A DNA stretch of 64,000 nt from Sulfurimonas sp. (GCA_028044295.1 JAOFSE010000005.1:62001-126000), one strand, 5' to 3'. Numbered from the stretch's first letter, positions 1-10,303 are shown. Notes: generated by a model from the sequence alone, not told the origin. Made by a program: numbers and translations.

Positions 1-130
1 AAGCACGTGAAGGATTTAGTATGAGCTCTTCGTACTCTTTTCTATGTGCTTCAAACCACTCTTTATTATTGTTTTTTCTAATGGCCTTTAAAAATGATAA
101 TGTTTTTTTACCAAAGCCACTAAATTCCAT
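1..130 (-). CDS. DUF2461 family protein, N-terminal fragment
   Basis: The gene runs off the left edge, so only the first 43 codons are visible. The start is the ATG at 130, with an AGGT-type ribosome site about 10 bases upstream. The visible protein begins MEFSGFGKKTLSFLKAI and contains NNNKEWFEAHRKEYEE, which matches the opening of DUF2461 (TIGR02453) proteins, a family without a firmly assigned function. It lies 9 bases downstream of ccsBA on the same strand and is probably co-transcribed with it. The family call rests on a short fragment. Confidence 0.65.
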   Translation of the reverse strand, partial: MEFSGFGKKTLSFLKAIRKNNNKEWFEAHRKEYEELILNPSRA

Positions 131-139
131 AATGCTGAC

Positions 140-3100
140 CTACTTAGCTAGCTTTCTATTTCTAAATGCTAACGCTATAACGACAAAGATAATTGCATAA
201 GTTATAGGTACAAAATCAGGTACTGGTACTGGGTCACCTTTTGCATAAGAGTGCATTCCAGCAAGATAGTAGTTAACACCAAAATAAGTCATCAGTACAG
301 ATGTAAATGATAAAAGAGAAATAACACTAAAATTAAACTCAGTATATAAAGACTTTACAAATCTTAAGTGAATTACTACTGCATAAACTAAAATAGTAAC
401 AAGAGCCCATGTCTCTTTTGGGTCCCAACCCCAGTATCTACCCCAAGACTCATTAGCCCAAACACCACCTAAGAAGTTACCAAAAGTAAGTAAGAAAACA
501 CCTATGATAAGACTCATCTCATTAATCGCATTTAGTTCTTTAATAGAGTAAGAAATATGTTTGTCATTTTTCTCATTCTTTAGAACAAAAAGTAAAATAG
601 TTACAAATCCAAGTAGAGCACCAAGACCTAGAAAACCATAACTACCAGTAATAATAGCTACATGTATACTTAACCAGTAAGAGTTTAGAACTGGAACAAG
701 GTTAGTTACCTGAGGATCCATCCAGTTAAGGTGTGCTACAAAAAGTATAAGACCACTTAAAATTGCTGTTGAAGCCATAGTCATAGCTGAACGTTTAGAA
801 AAGATAAAACCAGCAAGGACTGTTGCCCATGAGATATATATCATAGACTCATATCCGTTAGACCAAGGTGCATGACCAGATATATACCATCTAATCCCTA
901 GGCCTATTGTATGCACTACAAAAAGAGCAATAAGAAGACCTAGTGAAATATTTGAAAATAGAGACAGGTTAAACTTAGGTTTTAGAATTTTTGTAAAACT
1001 TAGGATTAATAATATAAATCCAAGTAGTAAGTATATAGGGTAAAGTCTCTCAAAAATATTTGCTTTATTGTAAAAAATTTCTGCCTGAACACTACTCTCA
1101 GTTGGTAGTACAGCAGAACCATAAAACTTTTGATACTCATGTATCTTATCTACTGCTGCACTAGGCTTTGTCCAATCACCTGTTTTGCTAGCTTCATCTA
1201 AAGACATAAAATACTCAAACGCTATTTTTCTAATACGTTCAGCATCTTCAGGTGAAAAAGTTTGAAGAGACTCAACTGTTGGAAACCATTTATTATTTAA
1301 ATCATTTGGTTTTGGCCAAATTTGCATTAAATGACCAGAGTAAACAGAGTATGCGATATTAACACGTTCATCAATCTTTAAAATTGCTTTGTCAAATTTA
1401 TCCCTATGCTTTGGTTGCTTTCTAACAGCACTGTCAACTTCATTCGCTATTTTATAACCTCTAAGGTTATTTGGTTCTGTAAAGAACTGTGCGAAAGAAG
1501 CATATTTATCGTCAATTTTGGCACCTATAATCTTATTTACAGCCTCATTTTTTGTTCTGATAATTTTAACTTCTCTATATGAATCAGGCTTTGCCATCAT
1601 CCCTAAAATAACTTGATTAGGAGTTAAAGAAATATCACCAACAGAAAAAGACGAGCCTCTATGAATCTTCGCTAAAATCTCTGTTGAAAGTGTGTCCATT
1701 GGCTTCATACGACCTGCACTATCTTGCACTATTAAAGTACCAAACTTGTCAGCATGCACCTTATCAAAAGAGAGAATATCTTTAACAATAGGATTTACAC
1801 CCTCTGCATATGATGGTGTAACACTAAAAAGTAATCCTAAAGATACTAATAAGCCCATTGCTTTAGCTTCACTAGATTTTCTAGCTCTCTCTGATAATTT
1901 AGAAAATCTATTTCCCTTAGTAAATAGTGCCCAAAACATTCCTAAACCTAAAAGAAAGTATCCTATATATGTAGGAAGTGTTCCTGGGTCATTGTTTACA
2001 GAAAGAACAGTACCCTTTTCGTCTTGGTCATAAGAAGATTGAAAAAATCTATATCCACGATGTTCTAAAATGTTGTTCATAAAAATTCTATATGGCATAT
2101 TTAAATTTTCTTCATTATCTATGAGTATCACTTCACTTGCATAAGATGCTGGGCTCATAGAACCTGGATATCTATCTAGTTGAAAATCAATAAGTTTGAT
2201 ACTAAATGGTAAAGACAACTCTTTAGCTCCATAAGATAGATGAACATCAACACCATTTATAACTGTATGAGACTCACGACCTATACTTCTTGGTTGACCA
2301 AAAATCATAACTTCTTTAGTCTTATCACCAACGGTTACATCAAATACAAGAGCATCTTTTTCTGGTCTACTTGCCTTAGCTTCTGGATTAGAAATAATTT
2401 TGCTAAGAGCATGTTTGTAATGTTTTCTAAGAACGAAGTTACTTCCATTTGCTCCAAAAAGTGTTCTAGTTGTAAACTCATCCTCTTTTGAAGGAACTAA
2501 GTTTCCTTCTGAACGGTCATCCATCTTCAACCATGAAATTGGCATATCATGCTTCATATAAAGTTTGTCATCTTTAGAGTAGATTAAAACAGTAGGACGA
2601 AGAAAAGTTTTACCTGATTCAAAATCTATAGCAATTAGCTTATTCTCGTAGTATGAACCACGAGAAATTTTAACAGGTTTACCGGCTCCACCACCAGTAA
2701 CCATAAGCTCAATAAGTTCAACACCACCATCTTTTGCTTCTTCTATTGTATCTATAGCGTCTGGAATATAGTTTTTCAATTCTACATGTACTTTTTTAGA
2801 ATCAATTTCTAAAGATGAAGACAGAGAGTTTGTAAATCTTTTTGATAGATACACCATCTCAGATGTAGACTTACTCTCTTTTCCTACTTTTGCTTCGACT
2901 TTAAAGTAAGTATCTGAACTTGTCATAGTATTTACTGTTGCATCTTCACGGATATGCATAACACCTTCAAAACCTACAAAGCGGGTAATAGCCGCACCAA
3001 TTAAAATAATTACAAATGATAGGTGAAAAATAAATATTGGAGCTTTTTTTATACTAAACATTTTATATTGGATCATGTTATAAATAAGGTTTATAATCAA

Positions 3101-3268
3101 AAGAAGTTGTAGAAGTTCAAACCATCTAGCATTATATATATCTGCTTTAGAAGTAATCGTACCATAGTCATTTTCAACAAATGTTGCATAACCTATTGAA
3201 AACGCAAAAATTAGCATTAATGTGACCATTGTTTTCATAGAGCCAATGATGGATAAAAGTTTCTTCAT
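140..3268 (-). CDS. ccsBA: Fused cytochrome c biogenesis protein CcsBA (ResB-CcsA)
   Basis: System II cytochrome c synthetase. It carries haem across the inner membrane and attaches it to CxxCH motifs of apocytochromes. It is 1042 residues long, the length of the fused ResB (CcsB) plus CcsA form typical of Campylobacterota. The N-terminal half has three early membrane segments followed by a large periplasmic ResB region. The C-terminal half is multi-spanning and carries the tryptophan-rich haem-handling motif WGRYWGWDPKETW at about residues 942-954. Flanking histidines lie in ISGHAPWSN, SIHVAI and AGMHSY. The start has an AAGGA site inside a possible hairpin (see findings). A cytochrome c substrate is encoded at 23900. 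Confident. Confidence 0.95.
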   Translation of the reverse strand: MKKLLSIIGSMKTMVTLMLIFAFSIGYATFVENDYGTITSKADIYNARWFELLQLLLIINLIYNMIQYKMFSIKKAPIFIFHLSFVIILIGAAITRFVGFEGVMHIREDATVNTMTSSDTYFKVEAKVGKESKSTSEMVYLSKRFTNSLSSSLEIDSKKVHVELKNYIPDAIDTIEEAKDGGVELIELMVTGGGAGKPVKISRGSYYENKLIAIDFESGKTFLRPTVLIYSKDDKLYMKHDMPISWLKMDDRSEGNLVPSKEDEFTTRTLFGANGSNFVLRKHYKHALSKIISNPEAKASRPEKDALVFDVTVGDKTKEVMIFGQPRSIGRESHTVINGVDVHLSYGAKELSLPFSIKLIDFQLDRYPGSMSPASYASEVILIDNEENLNMPYRIFMNNILEHRGYRFFQSSYDQDEKGTVLSVNNDPGTLPTYIGYFLLGLGMFWALFTKGNRFSKLSERARKSSEAKAMGLLVSLGLLFSVTPSYAEGVNPIVKDILSFDKVHADKFGTLIVQDSAGRMKPMDTLSTEILAKIHRGSSFSVGDISLTPNQVILGMMAKPDSYREVKIIRTKNEAVNKIIGAKIDDKYASFAQFFTEPNNLRGYKIANEVDSAVRKQPKHRDKFDKAILKIDERVNIAYSVYSGHLMQIWPKPNDLNNKWFPTVESLQTFSPEDAERIRKIAFEYFMSLDEASKTGDWTKPSAAVDKIHEYQKFYGSAVLPTESSVQAEIFYNKANIFERLYPIYLLLGFILLILSFTKILKPKFNLSLFSNISLGLLIALFVVHTIGLGIRWYISGHAPWSNGYESMIYISWATVLAGFIFSKRSAMTMASTAILSGLILFVAHLNWMDPQVTNLVPVLNSYWLSIHVAIITGSYGFLGLGALLGFVTILLFVLKNEKNDKHISYSIKELNAINEMSLIIGVFLLTFGNFLGGVWANESWGRYWGWDPKETWALVTILVYAVVIHLRFVKSLYTEFNFSVISLLSFTSVLMTYFGVNYYLAGMHSYAKGDPVPVPDFVPITYAIIFVVIALAFRNRKLAK

Positions 3269-3332
3269 AAATATTCCTTCTTTAAAAAGGATATTTTAGT
3301 AAAGATTAGACAATAGAATGCTATAAAGATTT

Positions 3333-4037
3333 TTAGTTTTCTATAAACTCTTCAATATACTCCGCAATTTCGGCTATTACCTCTGTTGCTTTTGCATAAT
3401 AAACTTTGCTAAAGTAACTGTCGTCAATAGCATTACTTGGTTCAAGATTGTTTAAAATGGACTCCTTAACAAACTGTGCAAAATATGTAACATCAAGTAC
3501 ATTTCCACTCGTACCAATAACTACCACTAAATCACACTCTTGAAGCTCTTTTGTTAGATGCGCATACATTGGTGCTACTTCTCCAAAAAAGACTATATTT
3601 GGTCTTAATTCACCACTACATGTAGGACAACTTTTTGCGAACTTATCTTGAGCTTGATAACCCGCATCAAAGACCTCTTCACAATCTCTACATGTAAGTT
3701 CTTTTAAAAAGCCATGCAGATGAACTATTTCATCACTATTCATACCTGCTTTTTCAAACAAATCATCTACATTTTGTGTTAGCACTGCAATATTTTCTGG
3801 ATATTTTTGCTTGAGTTCAACTATAAGCTGGTGAGCATAGTTTGGTTTTTTATCAGCTATATCTTTTCGTCTTGCATTATAAAAAGCATGTGTAGCGTCT
3901 TTATTAGTATCTAAACATCCAGCAGTACATACATCTTTTATACGGTGATTTTCCCAAAGTCCATCTGCCTCTCTAAAAGTAGATATTCCAGATTCGGCAC
4001 TAATTCCAGCACCTGATAGTATTAATACTCTTTTCAC
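3333..4037 (-). CDS. cobB: Sir2-family NAD-dependent protein deacylase
   Basis: NAD-dependent lysine deacylase of the cytoplasm. Visible hallmarks are the NAD-binding GAGISAESGISTFR near the N terminus, TQNVDDLFEKAG, the catalytic-His context HLHG, a zinc ribbon with two Cys pairs (CRDC and CPTC), and PNIVFFGE and GTSGNV. The reading frame is open further upstream to an ATG at 4100. I prefer the GTG at 4037, because the protein then begins (M)KRVLILSGAG as in relatives and lies one base after the stop of the upstream gene. That gives 234 residues, usual for the family. No strong ribosome site precedes the GTG, so translation may be coupled to the upstream gene. It is the last gene of the dnaE-M18-flgS group. 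Confidence 0.88.
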   Translation of the reverse strand: MKRVLILSGAGISAESGISTFREADGLWENHRIKDVCTAGCLDTNKDATHAFYNARRKDIADKKPNYAHQLIVELKQKYPENIAVLTQNVDDLFEKAGMNSDEIVHLHGFLKELTCRDCEEVFDAGYQAQDKFAKSCPTCSGELRPNIVFFGEVAPMYAHLTKELQECDLVVVIGTSGNVLDVTYFAQFVKESILNNLEPSNAIDDSYFSKVYYAKATEVIAEIAEYIEEFIEN

Positions 4038-4038
4038 T

Positions 4039-4359
4039 TTAGTTGTATATGTACTTTTGTTCTTTATGATTCCAAACAAAGTAGTTTGCAACTTTTTCAA
4101 AAGCTTTAAGAACTATAGTGTCACTACAATCTTTTGAGTAAATAGTTATGGGGGTGTGGTAATATCTTTTATAAGATTCTATAGGACTAAAAAGGATTTC
4201 ATCCCAAGTCAATTCTATCTTACCTTCATAAGGTTCAAAGGGAACAGTAGAGACTACTACCTTATCTTTTATCTTACACTTAAAGTGACAGACAACATAA
4301 AACTTATCCATTCTTACAAAATCTATAAGATCTAAAACTCTTTTAGTTCTTTGGGACAT
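4039..4359 (-). CDS. Conserved hypothetical protein (106 residues)
   Basis: Not recognised. It encodes 106 residues with no signal peptide or membrane segment. The protein mixes beta-type stretches (FYVVCHFKCKI, VVVSTVPFEPYEG) with a charged C terminus, which suggests a small soluble cytoplasmic protein. The ATG at 4359 has an AAGGA site. It lies 48 bases downstream of flgS and ends one base before the preferred GTG start of the sirtuin gene, so the two are probably translationally coupled. A role linked to the sirtuin is only an inference from position. Confidence 0.6.
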   Translation of the reverse strand: MSQRTKRVLDLIDFVRMDKFYVVCHFKCKIKDKVVVSTVPFEPYEGKIELTWDEILFSPIESYKRYYHTPITIYSKDCSDTIVLKAFEKVANYFVWNHKEQKYIYN

Positions 4360-4407
4360 GCATGTTCCTTATAAGTTGTTTAACCTATCTAGCAAAAATT
4401 ATACCAT

Positions 4408-5397
4408 TTATATGGCAATCTTAATTTCAAAACCTTTTCTTTGGCCAGCTAGAAGGTCTACACTACCATTGTGGGACTCGGCAATCTGTCGAGATAGCAC
4501 AAGCCCAAGGCCATTCCCCTTAACTTTTGTACTTTTAAAGGCTTCAAAAAGTTCTTTAGCATTCTCAATATCAACTCCACTGTCAAATATACAGAACCTA
4601 TGAAATCCTTCAACTTCGTCATAACTCATTTCTACAAGACCATCTTCGTTATCATCAAGTTCAATAGCATCTATAGCATTTGTTAAAAAGTTTGAAAAAA
4701 GCATTTCTAAGAGATCTTTGTCGGCATTTAATTCAAAGTTCTTTTCTGGAAATATAAAACTAATATCTTTTGTAAAACCATAATGTCCAACAGCATGATT
4801 TAGTTCTTCTTTAAGATCACTCCACATAAAAGGATTCATAGTCGCTTCAACGCCCTTAGAAAACATTAGAGTAGCTTTGACTATACGCTCGATTCTACAA
4901 ACCGACTTTTGTATTTCTTCTACTATCGCAACATTTTTAGGAATAACTCTCTTTTTAAGAGTTGAGCTAAGTAGCGATATAGAACCAATTGGATTTCTTA
5001 TTTCATGAGAAAGATGAGCTGCCATTTGACCCATAGTAGCAAGGTTCTCTTTTCTTTTTTGCTCAGTAATATCTGTAGCACTAAGCATAATATTTTCTTT
5101 ATATGTTGAGCTTTTAATTAAATAAGAATTAGAGTTAAACTTTAGTTCATACTCCGTGTCTTTATATTCTAAAAGTTCTACAAGTTTACCAAGAGCTTTA
5201 GCTTGCGAGTTTTGTAATAAAATACCATCGTCATTTAAAATCCAAATCGCATTTGGTAAAAACTCAACAACCTTTTCAACTGTATCTTGAAGGTGGTCAT
5301 ATGAAGATTTCAGCTCATTAAACTCATTCTCAACCTTATAGGTCTGCTCGATTAATAGGTTTAACTCTTCTGGTGTTATGGAACTTTCTTGGGACAT
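4408..5397 (-). CDS. flgS: FlgS-like cytoplasmic sensor histidine kinase
   Basis: 329-residue soluble kinase with no membrane segment. Order: N-terminal coiled-coil, PAS-like region (about 45-115, with FLPNAIWIL and ATDITEQKR), dimerisation/phospho-acceptor H-box with HEIRNP (His131), then a HATPase domain with N-box NFLTNAIDAI and G-box GNGLGLVLS. Length, layout and the sequence around QNSQAKALG and SHEIRNPIGSISLL resemble FlgS of Campylobacter and Helicobacter. FlgS phosphorylates the sigma-54 activator FlgR and switches on rod-hook flagellar genes. flgR is not in this window. The start overlaps the stop of the M18 peptidase gene by one base (TAATG), so the gene is probably co-expressed with dnaE and the peptidase. 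Confidence 0.82.
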   Translation of the reverse strand: MSQESSITPEELNLLIEQTYKVENEFNELKSSYDHLQDTVEKVVEFLPNAIWILNDDGILLQNSQAKALGKLVELLEYKDTEYELKFNSNSYLIKSSTYKENIMLSATDITEQKRKENLATMGQMAAHLSHEIRNPIGSISLLSSTLKKRVIPKNVAIVEEIQKSVCRIERIVKATLMFSKGVEATMNPFMWSDLKEELNHAVGHYGFTKDISFIFPEKNFELNADKDLLEMLFSNFLTNAIDAIELDDNEDGLVEMSYDEVEGFHRFCIFDSGVDIENAKELFEAFKSTKVKGNGLGLVLSRQIAESHNGSVDLLAGQRKGFEIKIAI

Positions 5398-6656
5398 TAC
5401 TCACTGAATCCTATAAGTATTTTATAGAGTGAATGTGCATCATCACTACCACACAACTCTCTTATAGAATGCATAGCAAAAGTAGGAAGTCCAACGTCTA
5501 AAGTATCAATTCCTAACCTTGTGGCAGTTATGGGGCCTATGGTTGAGCCACAACCCATATCACTCCTAGTTACGAACTCTTGGTAAGGTTCACCTAGTTT
5601 TTTAGCAACGTGAATAAATCTAGATATAGTCGTAGAATTTGATGCGTAACGCTGATTTGCGTTTACTTTTATTACACTTCCTTTGTTTACATATGGAGAG
5701 TGATTTTTGTCATGTTTATCTGAGTAATTTGGATGGATTGCATGTGCATTGTCAGCACTAATCATGATAGAAGTACTTATCATATTCATATACTCGTCAT
5801 AATCACTATACATTCTACGAAGTGTATTTTCTAAAAAGCTTCCACCTGCTCCACTTGTACTATCACTACCAACCTCTTCATGGTCCGATGCTATGAAAAG
5901 CATTGGTTTATCATCTTCTACACTACAAACACTTAGCATACCAACATAACAAGACAAAAGATTATCAAGTCTTGCACTAGCTATAAAGTCATCATTTAGA
6001 CCTACATGTAGAGCTTTTTGTGTGTCATAAAAACTAAGTTCATTTGCATATAACTCTTTAACATCTAAAACATCTTGCTTACTCAGTTGCCACTTTATAA
6101 ATTCATCAAATTCAAAATCATCATTTGTAGTCATAACAGGGCATACATCAGTCTGCTTATTTACTGTTCTCTCTTTATTTGCCTTATCATCAAGATGAAT
6201 AGCTAGTGAAGGAATAATAGCTATAGACTTTTCAACATTAATTAGCGTATCTTTTATCTCACCTTTTGAATCAAGGTAAGATACTCTTCCAGCTAAAGAT
6301 AAGTCTCTATCAAACCAAGGATTTAGAAGTAAACCTCCATAAGACTCAACTCCAAACTTTACAACTCCGTGCTCTTTTATAACTGGGTTTGGTTTTAACT
6401 TTAGGTTTGGAGAGTCTGTATGAGAACCTACCATCGTGTAGTTTTTAGCTTTTGGATATGTAAAGGCAATTATAGATGAGTCATTACGAGCTACATAATA
6501 CTTTTTACCAAGTTCAAGTTCCCACTTCTCTTCTTCATTAAGTTTAATAAATCCTGCATTACTAAACATTGCAGACATGTTCGCCGTAGCATGAAAAGGT
6601 GTAGGAGAGGCATCTAAAAAGCCTATAAGTCCTTCGTTAAAATCTTCTTTATTCAT
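5397..6656 (-). CDS. M18-family aminopeptidase
   Basis: Zinc aminopeptidase of the aspartyl-aminopeptidase/aminopeptidase I family, 419 residues, the usual bacterial length. Visible metal and catalytic motifs are GSHTDSP (His and Asp), SARLDNLLS, SDHEEVGS (catalytic and ligand Glu pair, Asp) and a C-terminal MHSIRE His. No signal peptide, so cytoplasmic. It probably removes N-terminal residues in peptide turnover. It lies 11 bases after dnaE and overlaps flgS by one base, so these three unrelated functions probably share a transcript. Close to the group annotated as ApeB; substrate preference cannot be read from the sequence. Confidence 0.9.
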   Translation of the reverse strand: MNKEDFNEGLIGFLDASPTPFHATANMSAMFSNAGFIKLNEEEKWELELGKKYYVARNDSSIIAFTYPKAKNYTMVGSHTDSPNLKLKPNPVIKEHGVVKFGVESYGGLLLNPWFDRDLSLAGRVSYLDSKGEIKDTLINVEKSIAIIPSLAIHLDDKANKERTVNKQTDVCPVMTTNDDFEFDEFIKWQLSKQDVLDVKELYANELSFYDTQKALHVGLNDDFIASARLDNLLSCYVGMLSVCSVEDDKPMLFIASDHEEVGSDSTSGAGGSFLENTLRRMYSDYDEYMNMISTSIMISADNAHAIHPNYSDKHDKNHSPYVNKGSVIKVNANQRYASNSTTISRFIHVAKKLGEPYQEFVTRSDMGCGSTIGPITATRLGIDTLDVGLPTFAMHSIRELCGSDDAHSLYKILIGFSE

Positions 6657-6667
6657 ATATAATTTCC

Positions 6668-9600
6668 TTAACTCAATATATCTACGTGCTCATTACCATC
6701 TAAAACACTCAGTATCTTAGAATCTACTCTAATAGCAGACTCAATAAGTACATTTTGAAGCTTTGATATGATAGTTAACTTTAACTCTCTATTTCCATGA
6801 TTTTGTCTTACTAGGGTGTATAGCTCATCTAGTATTTCTGTATTTTCATCAAGTCTAATAGCTAAATGTATAGGTTCTAATGGTGTTTCACGAACTTCTT
6901 TTTTAACTTTCTTAGTCTCTTTTTTAGCCTCTTTTAGTGTCATGATTTTACTTATGTTCATTCTAGGACCAAAGTCTGTATGAGTTACCCTACCCTTAAA
7001 AGCAATCGGTTCATCTTGATTCATTACCGCTAATTTTTCTAACTTATCAGAGAAAAGCATAATTTCCATATTTCCATGGAAGTCCATTAAGTCAACTATT
7101 CCAAACTGATGACCTTTTTTACTTATCTTGGTAACTATAGCTTCAACTTTACCAATAAAAATAGCTTGAGTACCATCTTTTACGCTCTCTAACTCTGATG
7201 AAAGTGTATAGTTAAGTTCATCTAACTCTTCTCTGTAGTCATCCATGGGATGTCCAGATACATAAAATCCAAGAGTATCTTTTTCAAATTCTAAAATCTC
7301 TTTTAATTCATATTCATCTGAGTTTTTAAGAGTAAGTTTTACCGTTGTTATCTCTTCATCATCACCAAAGAGACTTCCAACTGCATTCTTTTTAGCGACA
7401 GAAGCATCTTTTGCTGTATCAACTATGTAATCAAGTTGATCAAGGAGAGCTTTTCTAGCGTATCCAAACCTGTCAAAACCACCTGACTTGATACTTGACT
7501 CAATAAAACGTTTATTTACCTTTGATGGATCAATACGGTTTACAAAATTTTCTATAGAGGTAAAGTCTCCATCTTCCTCACGAGTTTGGATAATAGATTC
7601 AACAGCAGCGCCACCAACACCCTTAATAGCACCAAGACCAAAAAGGATAATCTCTTTTTCATCTTTAGTTATTGCAGAAAACTCTAGGTAAGAGTCATTT
7701 ACATCAGGAGGAGAAAGTTCTATACCCATTCTCTTCACCTCATCGATGTAACGAACGACCTTATCTGTATTGTCCTTATCTGATGTAAGAAGTGCTGCCA
7801 TAAACTCATTTGGATAGTAAGTTTTTAACCATGCAGTTTGAAAGGTAACCATTGCATATGCAGCTGAGTGAGACTTGTTAAAACCATACCCAGCAAACTT
7901 TTCAATCAAGTCAAACAGTTTTGAAGCTTGAGCCTTATCATGACCTTGTTTTGCAGCACCCTCTGAGAACTCTGCATTATATGCAGCCATATCTTTTTTC
8001 TTACCCATTGCACGACGAATAATGTCTGAGTAACCAAGAGAAAATCCACCAACATGTTGAACAATCTGCATTACTTGCTCTTGGTAAACGATGACCCCAT
8101 AAGTGTTACCTAGTATAGGTTCCATTACATCAAACGTATACTCAATAGCCTCACGACCATGTTTACGCTCGATAAAGCTATCAAGCATTCCAGACTCCAT
8201 TGGACCCGGACGGTAGAGTGCAAGAACGGCGATTAAATCCTCAAAGCTATCTGGTTTTAGACGACGGTTAAGATCTTGCATACCAGAAGACTCTATCTGG
8301 AACATTCCAACAGTATCACCACTTCTAATTACATCATAAACCTTAGGGTCATTCTCATCTATCTCATGCCATACAACATCTTTTTGATATCTTCTCTTTA
8401 TAAGCTTTATAGCATTGTCAATAACATCTAGAGTTTTAAGACCAAGGAAGTCAAACTTAATCAGGTCAACATCTTCAAGAAAGTTAAGAGAGTACTGAGT
8501 TACAAATGTATCTTCACCAGATGGTTTATATATAGGTGTCTTATACCATAGCTCTTCATTACTTATTACAACACCCGCAGCATGAATACCAGAGTTTCTT
8601 TTTAGACCTTCAAGCTTCTTAGCAAATTCCCAAACACGTTTAGCATTTGCATCTTCTTCTATGAGTTCTTGAATCTTTGGCTCTTTTTGAAACGCACCAT
8701 CTATAAAGTCACCCTTCTTCTCTTTACCATTAAGAGTAATACCTAACTCATCAGGAATAAGTTTAGCCATCTTATCAGCTTGACTTAGAGGCATATCTAG
8801 TACGCGAGCAACATCACGTATAACTCCCTTGGCAAGAAGTGAACCAAAGGTAATGATTTGTGCTACTTGATTACGACCATACTTCTCTACAACATAGTCT
8901 ATTACTTCTCCACGACGAGCTTGCATAAAGTCCATATCAATATCAGGCATACTTACACGTTCAGGATTTAGGAATCTCTCAAATAGTAAGTCATACTTCA
9001 TAGGGTCTATATCTGTAATATCTAATGAGTATGCAACAAGACTTCCAGCAGCTGAACCACGACCAGGTCCAACAGCTATATCCATCTCTTTAGCAACCTT
9101 CACAAAATCCCATACGATTAACATATAACCAGGGAACTTCATAGAGTTGATAATGTCCATCTCAAACTCTAGTCTCTCTTTATACTCTTGATGACGTTCA
9201 GGGGCAACAATTTTGAGACGATTTTCTAACCCTATCTTACAACGATACGTAAAGTACTCTGCATCTGCTATATCTTTGTCCGTAGAGCTAAGTGCTAAAC
9301 CATCAGTCTGAGCATACTCTGGAGTGAACTTAAAATTAGGTGGTGTTGGAGTCTCTACTACAGGTACAAACTCCTCTATCTTGTCTGCTATCTCTTGTGT
9401 ATGAGTTATAGCTTCTGGTATATCTGCAAACAGAAGTGCCATCTGTGCTGGTGACTTTAGATAAAACTCATGAACAGAGTGACGCATACGATTTGGGTCA
9501 TCATAGAGTTTATTCATTCCTATACACATAAACGCTTCATGGTACTGTGCATCATTAGGGAAAGTATAGTGTGTATCGTTAGTAGCTACAACCTTTATAC

Positions 9601-10219
9601 CTGTCTCATGTGATATACGTAGTATCTGATCATCAATGAATAATTGGTCATCAATACCATGACGCATAAGCTCTAAGTAGAAGTCATCTCCAAATATCTC
9701 TTGATACTCACGAGCTACTGCTAATGCTCCATCATACCCTAGCGCTCCATTTTTTACATTCTTTTCATTTTTTAAATTCAGATGCCAGTTTACTTCACCT
9801 TGTAAACATGCAGATGTACAGATAAGACCTTCACTATGCTCACGTAATTCTTGTTTGTTTATACGAGGGAAATAGTACATGCCTTCTATATATGCCTTAG
9901 ATGACAAGTACATAAGGTTTTCATAACCTTTTTTGTTCTTAGCAAATAAACATATATGAAAACGTTGTCTTGTACTCTTGTCACCTATAGTCTCACCATT
10001 ATGAATATAACCTTCCATTCCAATGATAGGCTTTATATCAGCAGCTTTCATTTGATGGTAGAAGTCAATAGCTCCAAACATATTTCCATGGTCAGTCATA
10101 GCTACAGAAGTCATTCCAAGCTCTTTAACCTGCTTTACAAGATTTGTAAGTTTGTTAGCACCATCTAGTAGTGAGTATTCTGTGTGAAGATGTAAATGTG
10201 TAAATGGTTGTGCACTCAT
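6668..10219 (-). CDS. dnaE: DNA polymerase III subunit alpha
   Basis: Replicative polymerase catalytic subunit, 1183 residues, standard DnaE1 length. Order: N-terminal PHP domain (HLHTEYSLLDG at the start), polymerase palm with the catalytic PDIDMDF aspartates near residue 415 and GPGRGSAAGS just before, YRPGPMESG finger motif, helix-hairpin-helix region, and OB-fold near IFIGKVEAIVTKI. No intein or frameshift. It is the first gene of a minus-strand group that continues into the peptidase and flgS. The divergent rubredoxin gene starts 163 bases away. Confidence 0.97.
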   Translation of the reverse strand: MSAQPFTHLHLHTEYSLLDGANKLTNLVKQVKELGMTSVAMTDHGNMFGAIDFYHQMKAADIKPIIGMEGYIHNGETIGDKSTRQRFHICLFAKNKKGYENLMYLSSKAYIEGMYYFPRINKQELREHSEGLICTSACLQGEVNWHLNLKNEKNVKNGALGYDGALAVAREYQEIFGDDFYLELMRHGIDDQLFIDDQILRISHETGIKVVATNDTHYTFPNDAQYHEAFMCIGMNKLYDDPNRMRHSVHEFYLKSPAQMALLFADIPEAITHTQEIADKIEEFVPVVETPTPPNFKFTPEYAQTDGLALSSTDKDIADAEYFTYRCKIGLENRLKIVAPERHQEYKERLEFEMDIINSMKFPGYMLIVWDFVKVAKEMDIAVGPGRGSAAGSLVAYSLDITDIDPMKYDLLFERFLNPERVSMPDIDMDFMQARRGEVIDYVVEKYGRNQVAQIITFGSLLAKGVIRDVARVLDMPLSQADKMAKLIPDELGITLNGKEKKGDFIDGAFQKEPKIQELIEEDANAKRVWEFAKKLEGLKRNSGIHAAGVVISNEELWYKTPIYKPSGEDTFVTQYSLNFLEDVDLIKFDFLGLKTLDVIDNAIKLIKRRYQKDVVWHEIDENDPKVYDVIRSGDTVGMFQIESSGMQDLNRRLKPDSFEDLIAVLALYRPGPMESGMLDSFIERKHGREAIEYTFDVMEPILGNTYGVIVYQEQVMQIVQHVGGFSLGYSDIIRRAMGKKKDMAAYNAEFSEGAAKQGHDKAQASKLFDLIEKFAGYGFNKSHSAAYAMVTFQTAWLKTYYPNEFMAALLTSDKDNTDKVVRYIDEVKRMGIELSPPDVNDSYLEFSAITKDEKEIILFGLGAIKGVGGAAVESIIQTREEDGDFTSIENFVNRIDPSKVNKRFIESSIKSGGFDRFGYARKALLDQLDYIVDTAKDASVAKKNAVGSLFGDDEEITTVKLTLKNSDEYELKEILEFEKDTLGFYVSGHPMDDYREELDELNYTLSSELESVKDGTQAIFIGKVEAIVTKISKKGHQFGIVDLMDFHGNMEIMLFSDKLEKLAVMNQDEPIAFKGRVTHTDFGPRMNISKIMTLKEAKKETKKVKKEVRETPLEPIHLAIRLDENTEILDELYTLVRQNHGNRELKLTIISKLQNVLIESAIRVDSKILSVLDGNEHVDILS

Positions 10220-10303
10220 AATGGCTACCTATATATTCATAAATTATTTAATAGATTATAGTGAATTAGGGTTAATAAAATCTGATAAATAGTCTTAATA
10301 TTT

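Noticed and set aside
4350..4376. Near-palindrome around CATGCATG
   Set aside because: It is the start region of the gene at 4359 (AAGGA site plus ATG), and the arms mismatch.
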